Shown piece after piece: positions 44,864 through 56,044 of a DNA stretch of 64,000 bases (the stretch's first letter is position 1; each line of letters begins with the position of its first letter). This DNA is from Streptomyces adelaidensis (GTDB lineage: Bacteria; Actinomycetota; Actinomycetes; Streptomycetales; Streptomycetaceae). The stretch spans positions 62,001 to 126,000 of the forward strand of contig NZ_JAEMUX010000008.1 of assembly GCF_016598475.1 (NCBI RefSeq), given 5' to 3'. The notes beneath the pieces were generated by a model. It made no database searches, had not been told where the DNA came from, and saw only the letters and a program-made list of their open reading frames with translations. The translations under genes were made by a program, and so were the position numbers.

Positions 44864-46537
44864 GTGTCCGAAACACCGTCAACACCATCCACTTCGAAGG
44901 TGTCCGGGTCAGAGTCCGAAGGCCAGGTGCCCAGGGCGCACGCTTCGACCGAGGAGCGCCGATCGGGGGCGGCAGCGCTTACGGACGGCGTCCCGGAGCG
45001 CCGGGCGGGCGGGCCCGAACCGACAACGGGCGGACCGCCGCCCGCGATGCCCAGGCTGATCGACTTCGGGCCGGAGGACCCCGCGCCGATCCGCACCGCG
45101 ACCCTGTGGGCCGCTCTGGCAGCCGGCATCCTCAGCATGCTGCTCCTGGGCGAGGGACTGGCGGTGAACACCATCATCGTCGCCGTGCCCGCCACGCTCG
45201 CCGTGTACGCCGCCGGACGGCGGGCGGGCCGACGCCCTCGCGCGTGGGCGCTCGTGTGGGGCGTCAGCGGGCTCGCCCTACTGATGGTGCCCGCGCTGCA
45301 CGCCGCTCAATGGCCCACGTTCTTCGCCGTGATCACCGCGCTCGGCGCGGGCTCGCTCGCGCTGCACGGCGGCCGCACCTGGCCCGCTGTCCTGCTCGGC
45401 CCGATCGGTGCGTTCACCTCGCTGGTCACCGGCCAGGTCTGGGCCTGGCAGGGGCTGCGCGAACGGGTGGGCGGCGACCGGGGCCACCTGGTGCCGATCC
45501 TGCGGGCGCTGGTCGTGGCGGCGGTACTGCTGCTGGTCTTCGGAATGCTGTTCGCCGGGGCCGACGCGGCCTTCGCGGACCTGCTCGGCTCTCTTGTGCC
45601 CGACGTCTCCGTGTCCGACGGGCCCTGGCGGGTGCTGCTCTTCGCGCTGGGCCTGTTCGGGACCCTCGCGGTGGCCCATACGGCGGCCGCGCCCACCCAC
45701 TGGGACCGGGTCCCGGTGCCCGCGGGCCGCGCCCGAAGCCGTGTCGAGTGGGCGCTGCCGCTGGTCGGGCTCGTCGCGCTGTTCGCCGTCTTCAACGCCG
45801 TCCAGCTCGCGGTGCTCTTCGGCGGCTACGACGCCGTCCTGAAGGAGACCGGCCAGACCTACGCCGAATACGCCCGTCAGGGCTTCTGGCAGCTGCTCAT
45901 GGCCACGCTGCTCACCCTGCTGGTCATCGTGGTCGCCCTGCGCTGGGCGCCGCGCACTCGATCGAGTGACCGGACGCTCGTACGCGGTGTGCTCGGAACC
46001 CTGTGCGCGCTGGCGCTCGTTGTCGTGGCATCCGCTGTGCGTCGTATGGACATGTATGTGGAGGCTTATGGGCTGACGCGACTGAGGATCTCGGTGCTGA
46101 CCATGGAGCTCTGGCTCGGTCTGGTCATCGTGCTCATCATGGCTGCCGGGGTATGGGGTGCCCGCCGGCTGCCGCGTGCCGTCGCGGCCTCCGCGGTCGC
46201 CGGAGTGCTCGTCTTCGGACTGGCGTCACCGGACGCGCTGATCGCCGAGCGCAACGTCGAGCGGTACGAGACCACGGGCCGGTTCGATCTCGCATACGCG
46301 AAGGGGCTGTCCGCCGATGCGGTACCCGCCATGGACCGGCTGAAGGAGCCCTTGAGGTCGTGCGCGTTGTGGGACATCAGGGCCGACCTGGACGAGCGGG
46401 ACGACACGCCTTGGTACGCCACGAGCTGGGGAGACGTTGAGGCCCGACGCATCCTGGACGAGCGGCCGGTATCGCCGGGGGCGAGCAGGCCGGCGTGCGG
46501 TGCGCTGGGGACGGAGACGGGGACGGAGTACCGCTGA
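44864..46537 (+). CDS. DUF4173/DUF4153-type multi-span membrane protein
   Basis: 557 aa; GTG preceded by GGGGGAGGGGG. A 65-residue hydrophilic N-terminus is followed by about ten to twelve membrane segments. Signature pieces of the DUF4173 group include FGMLFAGADAAFADLLGSL, FNAVQLAVLFGGYDAVLKET, QTYAEYARQGFWQLLMATLL and VEAYGLTRLRISVLTMELW. The C-terminus is extracytoplasmic or cytoplasmic and Cys-containing (LRSCALWDIRADLDER). No function is established for the group; a transport or envelope role is a guess. Confidence 0.85.
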   Translation: MSETPSTPSTSKVSGSESEGQVPRAHASTEERRSGAAALTDGVPERRAGGPEPTTGGPPPAMPRLIDFGPEDPAPIRTATLWAALAAGILSMLLLGEGLAVNTIIVAVPATLAVYAAGRRAGRRPRAWALVWGVSGLALLMVPALHAAQWPTFFAVITALGAGSLALHGGRTWPAVLLGPIGAFTSLVTGQVWAWQGLRERVGGDRGHLVPILRALVVAAVLLLVFGMLFAGADAAFADLLGSLVPDVSVSDGPWRVLLFALGLFGTLAVAHTAAAPTHWDRVPVPAGRARSRVEWALPLVGLVALFAVFNAVQLAVLFGGYDAVLKETGQTYAEYARQGFWQLLMATLLTLLVIVVALRWAPRTRSSDRTLVRGVLGTLCALALVVVASAVRRMDMYVEAYGLTRLRISVLTMELWLGLVIVLIMAAGVWGARRLPRAVAASAVAGVLVFGLASPDALIAERNVERYETTGRFDLAYAKGLSADAVPAMDRLKEPLRSCALWDIRADLDERDDTPWYATSWGDVEARRILDERPVSPGASRPACGALGTETGTEYR

Positions 46538-46600
46538 GGAGCTACCGGGCTCGCCGGGGGCGGGTATTGGGGCGCTGGGGCTCGGCGGGCGTCGGCGTGT

Positions 46601-46669
46601 GTCGTCGCGGCCTGCCAACTCGTGGTGGTACTCGACGCGGCGATCGTGAACATCGCCCTCCCGCGCATG
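46601..46669 (+). pseudogene. 69-nt relic of an MFS transporter N-terminus, inverted relative to the intact gene
   Basis: Encodes VVAACQLVVVLDAAIVNIAL-PRM, matching VIAACQLMVVLDATIVNIAL-PHI of the DHA2 pump gene (minus strand, 48119-48187). My hand alignment gives 62 of 69 identical bases. Flanking sequence does not continue the match. It is a leftover of a related transporter gene or of an inversion/duplication. Confidence 0.7.
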
Positions 46670-46714
46670 GCCGGACCACGACGGGCGTCGTCCGGCCATC
46701 CATGGCGTGCCCCC

Positions 46715-48265
46715 TCAGCCTCCGGCGGCGGGGCCGGCCGTGCCGGAAAGGGCGTCCAGGTCGCTCTTGCGGACCCTGATCACCAATGCGGCGGTGACCA
46801 GGGCGAGTACGGCCATCGCGACCGCCGGGACGAACGCCGTCGAGATGCCCTGGGCCAGCACTTCGTGACTCCAGGGAGCGGGCAGTTGTTGGCTTCTGGC
46901 GAACTCGGCCTTCTGTTCGGCCGTGGCCTGCGCCATGAAGAGCTGCACCTGCTTCTCCGCCTCGTCACGGCTGGCCGCGCCGAAGACCGTGGTGAGGATG
47001 GACAGGCCGAGCGAACCGCCCACCTGCTGCGTGACGTTGAGCAGACCGGACGCCGCGCCGGCCTCGTGCGGGCCGACCCCGGAGACGGCGGTCAGAGTGA
47101 GCGTCACGAAGTTCAGGCCCATGCCGAACCCGAACAGCAGCATCGGGCCGAGCACCCCGCCGACGTACGAGCTGTCGGGGCTGATGAAGGTCTGCCAGGT
47201 GAGGCCGAGCGCGACGAATGTCGAACCGACCAGCATGAACGGCTTGGGCCCGAGCACCGGCAGGAACCGCTGGGACAGACCCGCGCCCGTGACGATCGCG
47301 ACGGTCACCGGGAGGAAGGCCAGGCCGGCCTCGATCGGCGTGTACCGCAGCACGTTCTGCACGAACAGCACGATGAAGAAGAACATGCCGAACATCGCCG
47401 CGGCCAGGCTCAGCATGATCACGTACGTGCCCGAGCGGTTGCGGTCGCTGAACATCCTCAGCGGGGTGATGGGCTCCTTGGCCCGGCTCTCGACGAAACC
47501 GAACGCCAGCAGCAGGACCACCGCGGCCACGAACGAGCCGATGGTCAGGCTGTCCCGCCAGCCCTCCTCCGCCGCGCGGATGAAGCCGTAGACCAGCGAG
47601 GCCATACCGGCCGTCGAGGTGAGCGCGCCCGCGATGTCGAACCGCCCCGGGTGCCGCTCGGACTCGCTGATGTACATCGGTGCGAGCACCGCGATCAGTA
47701 CACCGATGGGTATGTTGACGAAGAGCACCCAACGCCAGTCGAGCCACTCGGTGAGCATGCCGCCCGCGAGCAGGCCGATGGCGCCGCCACCGGCGGAGAC
47801 CGCCGCGAAGACACCGAATGCCCGGTTGCGCTCAGGCCCTTCGGGGAACGTCGTGGTGATGAGCGCCAGCGAGGTCGGCGATGCGATCGCGCCGCCGACG
47901 CCTTGGAGGGCGCGCGCGGCCAGCAGCTGCCAGGGCTCCTGGGCGAGCCCGCCCAGCAGCGAGGCGAGGGTGAACAGCAGGATTCCGGTCATGAAGACGC
48001 GGCGGCGGCCGAGGATGTCCCCAGCCCTGCCGCCCAGGAGCAGCAGACCGCCGAAGGTCAGCGTGTAGGCGCTGACCACCCACGTCAGGTCGGTGGTGCT
48101 GAACTTGAGAGCGTCTTGAATGTGCGGGAGTGCGATGTTCACAATCGTCGCGTCGAGTACCACCATGAGTTGGCAGGCCGCGATGACGGTGAGCGCGATG
48201 CCGGGGTGCCCCTCCCGGCGGGCCGCTCCCGGCTTCTGATCCTTAATCAACGGAGAGGTTGTCAC
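46715..48265 (-). CDS. DHA2-family (14-TMS) MFS drug efflux transporter
   Basis: 516 aa; GTG start at 48265. Helix-1 motif VVLDATIVNIALPHIQDAL, motif A GGRAGDILGRRRVF in the loop between helices 2 and 3, and motif C-like AVSAGGGAIGLLAGGMLTEW before RWVLFVNIPIG are classic for H+/drug antiporters of the EmrB/QacA type. Hydrophobic segments fit 14 spans. Divergent from a TetR gene across an interval with two identical palindromic half-sites, so it is very probably the regulator's target. Confidence 0.93.
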   Translation of the reverse strand: MTTSPLIKDQKPGAARREGHPGIALTVIAACQLMVVLDATIVNIALPHIQDALKFSTTDLTWVVSAYTLTFGGLLLLGGRAGDILGRRRVFMTGILLFTLASLLGGLAQEPWQLLAARALQGVGGAIASPTSLALITTTFPEGPERNRAFGVFAAVSAGGGAIGLLAGGMLTEWLDWRWVLFVNIPIGVLIAVLAPMYISESERHPGRFDIAGALTSTAGMASLVYGFIRAAEEGWRDSLTIGSFVAAVVLLLAFGFVESRAKEPITPLRMFSDRNRSGTYVIMLSLAAAMFGMFFFIVLFVQNVLRYTPIEAGLAFLPVTVAIVTGAGLSQRFLPVLGPKPFMLVGSTFVALGLTWQTFISPDSSYVGGVLGPMLLFGFGMGLNFVTLTLTAVSGVGPHEAGAASGLLNVTQQVGGSLGLSILTTVFGAASRDEAEKQVQLFMAQATAEQKAEFARSQQLPAPWSHEVLAQGISTAFVPAVAMAVLALVTAALVIRVRKSDLDALSGTAGPAAGG

Positions 48266-48289
48266 TATGGGTCCCCCACAAGTGCGTTA

Positions 48290-48307
48290 GTGAACGCTCG
48301 CGTTCAC
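48290..48307. promoter_or_regulatory. TetR-type operator, copy 1
   Basis: GTGAACGC-TC-GCGTTCAC, a perfect 8+2+8 palindrome 25 nt upstream of the efflux pump start. Confidence 0.85.
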
Positions 48308-48337
48308 TGCCGCGTCAACGGTAGTGAGTCCCCCTTA

Positions 48338-48355
48338 GTGAACGCAAGCGTTCAC
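48338..48355. promoter_or_regulatory. TetR-type operator, copy 2
   Basis: GTGAACGC-AA-GCGTTCAC, the same half-sites as copy 1, centred 48 bp away in the divergent interval and nearer the regulator gene. Confidence 0.85.
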
Positions 48356-48435
48356 CGAAGTCGCCGCCGTGGCGCGCTCCGTACGTCCGCCCGCTTCCTC
48401 GCATCCCCCGCCCCAGGCTCAACGGAGAAACACAG

Positions 48436-49059
48436 ATGGTCACTTCGCGCTGGACGGCCGCTCCTGTTCAGGCGGCCCCCCCTCGTCGGCGCGGCGCAGT
48501 GCTGGAGCGCGCGATCCTCGATGCCGCGCTGGAACAGCTCAGCACGGTCGGCTGGAACGGACTCACCATGGAGGGAGTCGCCGCGGGCGCCCAGACGGGC
48601 AAGGCCGCGGTCTACCGCCGCTGGCCGTCCAAGGAGGACCTCGTCGCCGACGCGCTCCAGGCCGGACTGCCCCGCTTCGACGAGGCGCCCGATCTGGGAA
48701 GCGTGCGCGAGGATCTGCTGGAGCTGTGCCGGCAGGCGCGCGAGGCGATGTTCTCGCGCCCCGGATTCGCGCTGCGCTCGGTTATTCACGAATGCGACAC
48801 CGTACAGGCCGAACGCTTCCATGGCGTGATCATCGGGGGTGTCGTGGAGCCGACCGTCAAGCTGCTCCGGGAGGTCGTGGAGCGGGGAATCCGGCGGGGC
48901 GAGGTGCGACCGGACGCCGCCAACGGCTATGTCTACGACGCGATTCCAGCCATGATGATGTACCGCTCGAAGATGTGCGGCAGTGAATGGAGTGAGCGGG
49001 ACCTCGAGGAGATGATCGACCAGTTGATGGTGCCCCTCCTGAGCCGGCGAGCTGCCTGA
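48436..49059 (+). CDS. TetR/AcrR-family repressor
   Basis: 207 aa. The N-terminal helix-turn-helix is ILDAALEQLSTVGWNGLTME followed by GVAAGAQTGKAAVYRRWPSK, the recognition helix being in TGKAAVYRRW. The C-terminal ligand domain has RPGFALRSVIHECDTVQAER and a TetR_C-type end. It should bind the two GTGAACGC-N2-GCGTTCAC sites and control both itself and the divergent DHA2 pump, with an unknown, probably toxic, inducer. Confidence 0.94.
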   Translation: MVTSRWTAAPVQAAPPRRRGAVLERAILDAALEQLSTVGWNGLTMEGVAAGAQTGKAAVYRRWPSKEDLVADALQAGLPRFDEAPDLGSVREDLLELCRQAREAMFSRPGFALRSVIHECDTVQAERFHGVIIGGVVEPTVKLLREVVERGIRRGEVRPDAANGYVYDAIPAMMMYRSKMCGSEWSERDLEEMIDQLMVPLLSRRAA

Positions 49060-49141
49060 GCCGGGTCCGCGCCGGTGCTGAGGTGGCCCCCAGAGACCTG
49101 GGTGTCGCGTGGGGGTGCGGGCGGCGTAGGCTAAGGGCGCC

Positions 49142-49843
49142 ATGCCGTACGAACCACCTACTCACACCGTCGAGCGCTCCCTGCGCGCCACGACCGGAGC
49201 GAAGATCATTGCCGGTGTCGACGAGGTGGGGCGCGGAGCCTGGGCCGGTCCCGTCACCGTCTGCGCGGCGGTCACCGGACTGCGCCGACCGCCCGAGGGC
49301 CTCACCGATTCCAAGCTCCTCACGATCAAGCGGCGCGAGACGCTCGCCAAGCACCTGCTGACGTGGGTGACGTCGTACGCCCTCGGTCATTCCTCTCCGG
49401 AGGAGATCGACGACCTGGGCATGACGGCCGCGCTGCGGCTGGCCGCCGTGCGGGCCCTTGACGCGCTGCCGGTGCGGCCCGACGCGGTCATCCTCGACGG
49501 CAAGCACGACTACCTCGGGTCACCTTGGCGGGTCCGTACGGTGATCAAGGGCGATCAGTCCTGCGTCGCCGTGGCGGCGGCCTCGGTGATCGCCAAGGTT
49601 CAGCGCGACAAAATGATGGCCGAACTGGGTATCGACCATGCAGACTTCGGTTTCGCGGCCAACGCCGGGTATCCGTCGCCTGTGCACAAGGCCGCGCTGG
49701 CGGAGCGGGGCCCCACCCCGTACCACCGGTTGTCGTGGGCGTATCTTGATGCGCTGCCCCAGTGGCGGCACCTCAAGAAGGTCCGCAAATGGGCGGACGG
49801 AAGCGTTCCGGAGATCGAGGGGCAGCTCGGCTTCGATTTCTGA
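49142..49843 (+). CDS. rnhB: Ribonuclease HII
   Basis: 233 aa; start ATG at 49142. Catalytic acidic residues are in [19 protein letters not shown] (Asp-Glu) and in [13 protein letters not shown]; the later [12 protein letters not shown] and [18 protein letters not shown] segments complete the fold. It cuts RNA in RNA-DNA hybrids, including single ribonucleotides left by polymerase. A TAGGCT lies 9 nt before the ATG and may be the -10 of a near-leaderless transcript. Confidence 0.97.
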   Translation: MPYEPPTHTVERSLRATTGAKIIAGVDEVGRGAWAGPVTVCAAVTGLRRPPEGLTDSKLLTIKRRETLAKHLLTWVTSYALGHSSPEEIDDLGMTAALRLAAVRALDALPVRPDAVILDGKHDYLGSPWRVRTVIKGDQSCVAVAAASVIAKVQRDKMMAELGIDHADFGFAANAGYPSPVHKAALAERGPTPYHRLSWAYLDALPQWRHLKKVRKWADGSVPEIEGQLGFDF

Positions 49844-49912
49844 CGGATTTCGTTCGCACTCATGCGCCACCCGCCGAGGCGAGTCGCACCGGCGTTTGAT
49901 AAAAATCAGCTC

Positions 49913-50518
49913 ATGCCTCTCATTCCCGAGGAGCCTCAGATTCACGAGAGTGCCCAGGGTCCGCGCACCACTCCGGCCAGTGGCCGCGTCGCGCCGACCC
50001 CCCGTCCCGTACCCGGACCCCGTCCCGCGGCCCCGCCGCGTCCCGGTCGCCCGGGTCCTGCCCGGCCGGTGCCGGCTCAGCGCGCGGCGCACGCCGCGGC
50101 CAAGCCCGAGCCGTCCGCTCCTGCCGCCACCCCGCAGATCCAGCTGATCCCGGCCTCGGCCGAGGGCGCGCTGGACGCCGCCGAGGAGGCCGTCGACCTG
50201 CTGCTGGAGTCGGGCCGTACCCCCGGCGACGTACTGGTGATCACCACCGGTGAGTCGCATCCGTGGGCCGCCCACGAGCTGTCCTTCGGCGAAGCCGCCT
50301 ACTGGGCGCAGCACGACGCGGGTGACGACGTCTTCTACGCCGATGCCTCGGCCATCGACCGGGCCGCGCCGCGTCCCGTGGTCGTGGTCGCAGTCAACGG
50401 CGGAACCGAGTCCGCCACCGCACTGGCGCTGCCCCAGACTCTCGGCCGGGCCCGGACCCTGCTGATCGTCTGTGGTGACACGCAGACGATCAACTCGGTG
50501 CTGGGCGTCGGAGTCTGA
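49913..50518 (+). CDS. Hypothetical protein with Pro/Ala-rich N-terminus
   Basis: 201 aa from the ATG at 49913 (MPLIPEEPQIHESAQG), the start that fits the coding region best; the ribosome binding site is weak. The first 95 residues are Pro/Arg/Ala-rich and disordered. The C-terminal about 105 residues form an alpha/beta domain: IQLIPASAEGALDAAEEAVD, TPGDVLVITTGESHPWAAHE, AAPRPVVVVAVNGGTESATA and GRARTLLIVCGDTQTINSVL. The domain looks compact and conserved but I do not recognise the family. It lies downstream of rnhB on the same strand. Confidence 0.7.
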   Translation: MPLIPEEPQIHESAQGPRTTPASGRVAPTPRPVPGPRPAAPPRPGRPGPARPVPAQRAAHAAAKPEPSAPAATPQIQLIPASAEGALDAAEEAVDLLLESGRTPGDVLVITTGESHPWAAHELSFGEAAYWAQHDAGDDVFYADASAIDRAAPRPVVVVAVNGGTESATALALPQTLGRARTLLIVCGDTQTINSVLGVGV

Positions 50519-50870
50519 GCCACTGCGGACCTCGCCCCCGGTCGGCCCGCCAGGGCTCACCGGGGAGCCGTGCGCGCCCGCAGGACGACAAGGGCGCTGC
50601 TACGGCCACACCCCGCGATGGGGCGCTTCGGCGTGCCTGCGGGGTGTTTCGGCGTGTCCGGGGGCTCACGTGCGCGAGGGTGGCGCTCGGGAGCTCGCTT
50701 CGCAGGTGTGGGAGCCTGCTTCCGAGAACCGAGTCTCAGTCCTACGTTGGTCGAACCGGCCGGACGATTTGAGCGTCCCGGCCGGGGTTTTCAGCGCCTC
50801 GCAGACGCAGACGCGGACGCAGTGCAGACGGCGGTCCCGGCCACGGTCGTAGTCGTGGCGGGAGCCGGTG
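50519..50870. other. Intergenic region containing a terminator
   Basis: 352 nt between convergent hypothetical genes. The only element I support is the stem-loop at 50756-50791; no gene or operator is seen. Confidence 0.6.
50756..50791 (+). terminator. Rho-independent-type terminator
   Basis: CCGGCCGG (50756-50763) pairs with CCGGCCGG (50778-50785), followed by GGTTTT, an unusually T-rich tail for this genome. Confidence 0.65.
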
Positions 50871-51497
50871 TCAGCGGGCCGCCGCCCGGCGCAGCACATC
50901 CGAGGCGACGCCGCCGGTGCGAGGCATCGGCGGCGGTGCCATGGCCGTGGCGAAGGGCTCGGCCGGTGAGTCCGCGTGGGGGCGGCGTCCGCCACGGCCC
51001 TCGCCGAGGACCTGCCAGCCGTCACGTGTCAGCGTGATGTACGCCCCGCAGCGCAGCCCGTGCAGTGTGCAGGCGTCCCGCAGCCCCCACATCCACGCCC
51101 CGTCCTCCTCCGTCCAACCCGCGTCGCCGTCACGGCAGTAGAGCAGCACGGCCGTACGCACCGGTGTGCGCCGACGAAGGTCGTGTGGGATGACGCGGCG
51201 CAACTGGGCGAGAAGCGCGTTGCGGAACATCCAGCCGTCGGCCGGGGCCGGACGCCGGATGAACGAGGCACTCGCGCTCAGCCGCTCGTCCGGATCCAGG
51301 ACGGCTACGACCGCGGTCGCCGGCCGGGGCTGGTGTCGCGCGTGCAGCCCGCTGACGACCTCACGGGGATTGCGCAGCAGCGGAATCCCGGCGGCGGCCC
51401 ATTCCGCGGGCTCGAGCAACCGGTTGGCGGAAGCGGCGGACAGGTCGGCAGAGGACGACACGGAGGCCGCCGAGGACGGAGCGAATCCGAAGGTCAC
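50871..51497 (-). CDS. Hypothetical protein
   Basis: 208 aa from the GTG at 51497, chosen because GGGAGGATC lies directly upstream. Contents: a Ser/Ala-rich N-terminus, then PAEWAAAGIPLLRNPREVVS, PATAVVAVLDPDERLSASAS, WMFRNALLAQLRRVIPHDL and RTAVLLYCRDGDAGWTEEDG, ending with a Pro-rich tail. The alternating strands and helices suggest a single alpha/beta domain. No family recognised. It is followed upstream (minus strand) by the recQ-like gene, 257 nt away. Confidence 0.7.
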   Translation of the reverse strand: MTFGFAPSSAASVSSSADLSAASANRLLEPAEWAAAGIPLLRNPREVVSGLHARHQPRPATAVVAVLDPDERLSASASFIRRPAPADGWMFRNALLAQLRRVIPHDLRRRTPVRTAVLLYCRDGDAGWTEEDGAWMWGLRDACTLHGLRCGAYITLTRDGWQVLGEGRGGRRPHADSPAEPFATAMAPPPMPRTGGVASDVLRRAAAR

Positions 51498-51754
51498 GAT
51501 CCTCCCTTCGGCTACGCGCCCACACTGCGGGCGGGGGTCGGACTTGGGGGAGCGCACGCCGCAGCAGAAGCCCTACCGATTCACGGGTGGGCCGTGCGGG
51601 GAGCGGACTCCAATTCTTCCTGGCGAACTTCGTTGCGGCAACGAGCAATTGGGGCTAGTGGCGGTTTTGTGACGATGCATCGCTTATATCCCTGCTCATA
51701 GAGCTTGATGGGAAGGCCCAGGTGGCAGTGGACCCACGTCTGGTTCGCGGGCGG

Positions 51755-53935
<2,181 letters not shown>

Positions 53936-53986
53936 GGCCCCATGCAACCCGATGACTCGGACATCGCGCGAACGAGGAGGGCGAAC

Positions 53987-53995
53987 TGTGGACAG
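53987..53995 (-). promoter_or_regulatory. DnaA-box-like 9-mer
   Basis: On the minus strand CTGTCCACA, one base from the Streptomyces DnaA box TTGTCCACA. It lies between the divergent recQ-like and DUF4192 genes. Confidence 0.45.
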
Positions 53996-54019
53996 CTTCT
54001 GACGTGGTCATGGTCGGAG

Positions 54020-54028
54020 TTATCCACA
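54020..54028 (+). promoter_or_regulatory. DnaA-box-like 9-mer
   Basis: TTATCCACA, identical to the classical DnaA box, 24 nt from and opposed to the first site. Confidence 0.5.
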
Positions 54029-54068
54029 GGGCAAAGCGGAATTTCAAGATCCGCGAGATGGTCGCCGC

Positions 54069-55607
54069 ATGACGAATCACAGCGAAGCGGCCGGGACCTC
54101 CGGCAACAGTGACATCAGCGGGCAGAACGGATGCCGTGGCAGCGGTGAACCCTCCGCGTACCTCCAACACGGCGGAGCCACCGGACCTCACGGAGAACAG
54201 CAGGTCACCCTCCGCACACCGGCCGAGCTCGCCGACGCCTTGCCGTATCTGCTCGGCTACCGTCCCGAGGACAGCATCGTCCTCGTCGCGCTCCACGACC
54301 GCGACACCCGCGGACGGTTCGGCGGGCGCGCACGGCTCGGCATCCCGGCCCAGACCGACGATTGGCCCTCCGTGGCCCAGCAACTGGCCCACGGACTGGT
54401 GACCGGAAGCGAGCGCCGGGGAGCCAAGCCGGAGAGCATGGTCGCCTTCCTCTGCCAGGATCCGGCGAGCGGTGAGTCGTCGGAGGACGTCATGGAACGC
54501 CTGCGGCCACTCGCGCAGCTGTTGCGGAGGGCATGCGGCAGCCTCGACGTTCCTGTGGTGGAGGCCCTCTGCATCTCCGACGGCCGCTTCTGGTCCTACT
54601 GCTGTCCCGGCAACGGATGCTGCCCGCCCCAGGGAGCGGCGATGGGGCTGCCGGGCACCTCCGTGCTGGCCGCCGCCGCGACCTACGCCGGCCTTCAAGT
54701 CCGCGGTTCCCTGAAGGAGATGCGGGCGAGGCTCATGCCGTGGGAGACCGCGGCGGCGTTGCGGCAGGAGACCGCGCTCGACGCCGCCCAGTCCGCCCTC
54801 ATCCCGCGGATTCTGGACGCGGAGAGTCGCGCGGACGTGGGCGAGGAGACACTTGCGGTGGCGCAACGAGTCATGGGGCGTCTCGCGGACACCCCTGCTG
54901 TGTCCGGCACGCTCGACGCGGACCTCCACGACGACGAACTCGTCGGACACGATGACGCCGCCACCCTGATCCTCGGACTCCAGGACCGGGCCACCCGCGA
55001 CCGCGCGGCTGAATGGATGGAAGGCGACGAGGCCCGCACCGCCCTCCGGCTCTGGCGCGCGCTGGCCCGCCGCTGCGTCGGCCCCTACGGCGAGCATGCC
55101 GCCGCCCCGCTCACGCTCGTCGGCTGGGTCGCGTGGTCCTCCGGCGACGAACTGGAGGCCCGCGAAGCCCTAGCCATGGCCCTCGCCGCAGACCCGGACT
55201 ACCTCTTCGCCCGTCTCCTGCACCAGGCCTGCAACGAAGGCCTCGACCCGGAGTCCATTCGCCGCTGCCTGCGATCGGAACGCAGGGGACGCGACCTGGC
55301 GGCGGCTTCCGAGGGCCCGGCCGCCGACGAGCTGATCCCCACCGAGCGGTGTTCCGGCGCGGAATCGTCAGCCGCTCAGCCCTGTGTCCCCACCAGCCCC
55401 CGCCGCCGACGCAGGTCCCGCCCCGACGGGAGTCCCGACGGCCGCACCACCCGGCGGTCCCCGGGCGCGGCTCATGCCCGCCGCCCGCGTTCCGCCGACG
55501 GCACCCGACCCGCCGGCCGGCGGCCGGGACGTGCGGCCGGCGGCGCGAGCGGTCGGGCACGGGCGCGCCGCGGTGGTGGAGCGCAAGCCGTGGAGGGGGA
55601 GGAGTGA
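54069..55607 (+). CDS. DUF4192 domain protein
   Basis: 512 aa; ATG at 54069. The DUF4192 domain is recognised from VTLRTPAELADALPYLLGYR, PEDSIVLVALHDRDTRG, VEALCISDGRFWSYCC and PGNGCCPPQGAAM and spans about residues 45-420. Its C-terminal part carries helical repeats (LVGWVAWSSGDELEAREALA). The last about 80 residues are Arg/Gly/Pro-rich and disordered. The function of the family is unknown; it is widespread in actinobacteria, often near recQ or DNA-metabolism genes as here. Confidence 0.88.
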   Translation: MTNHSEAAGTSGNSDISGQNGCRGSGEPSAYLQHGGATGPHGEQQVTLRTPAELADALPYLLGYRPEDSIVLVALHDRDTRGRFGGRARLGIPAQTDDWPSVAQQLAHGLVTGSERRGAKPESMVAFLCQDPASGESSEDVMERLRPLAQLLRRACGSLDVPVVEALCISDGRFWSYCCPGNGCCPPQGAAMGLPGTSVLAAAATYAGLQVRGSLKEMRARLMPWETAAALRQETALDAAQSALIPRILDAESRADVGEETLAVAQRVMGRLADTPAVSGTLDADLHDDELVGHDDAATLILGLQDRATRDRAAEWMEGDEARTALRLWRALARRCVGPYGEHAAAPLTLVGWVAWSSGDELEAREALAMALAADPDYLFARLLHQACNEGLDPESIRRCLRSERRGRDLAAASEGPAADELIPTERCSGAESSAAQPCVPTSPRRRRRSRPDGSPDGRTTRRSPGAAHARRPRSADGTRPAGRRPGRAAGGASGRARARRGGGAQAVEGEE

Positions 55608-56044
55608 GTAAGCAAGTCCAGCGCGGGACTCGCGTGCGGGTGTGGCTCTGGTTCCGGGCTCACCTGGCTGCGCTGATCCACTTCTGGACTCGCGTGAGGC
55701 TGTCACCTGGCTTGCCTGTTCACATGGCCGCGCTGCCCGGATCAGCCGCCCGCAGGACCGTGCCGTCCCCGTTCCGGGCTCCCCTCCGCCCGCCGTTCCG
55801 TTCTTGCCCCGGCTCACCCGGGCCAATCGTCGCCCGCAGCTTCACGGCCTCCCGAGCCGGCCCGTCGCTCCGTCATTCGGTCGGCTTCCGGAAGAGGAGG
55901 CGTTACCCGGAGCGGAGCCGTTCCGTTCACCCGTGTGGCGGTACCCGTGGCTTGCCCTCGGCGCCGCGTCACCCCATCCTCTTCCGGCTCCCCACCTGGT
56001 GCCGAGCGCACCCTACGCGCGCCGAACGCAGAAGAAGCCGCCTC
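55608..56044. other. Intergenic region with an imperfect direct duplication
   Basis: 437 nt. Two loosely similar units of about 60 bp share GGACTCGCGTG and GGCTGCGCTGATCC/GGCCGCGCTGCCCGGATC (about 55627-55677 and 55685-55742). No gene, strong promoter or terminator is recognised; open frames crossing it are continuations without coding character. Confidence 0.5.

Noticed and set aside
55013..56044. N-terminal extension of the debranching-type protein through the DUF4192 gene
   Set aside because: It overlaps the DUF4192 coding region in another frame and has no family character; the ATG at 56045 begins the plausible protein.
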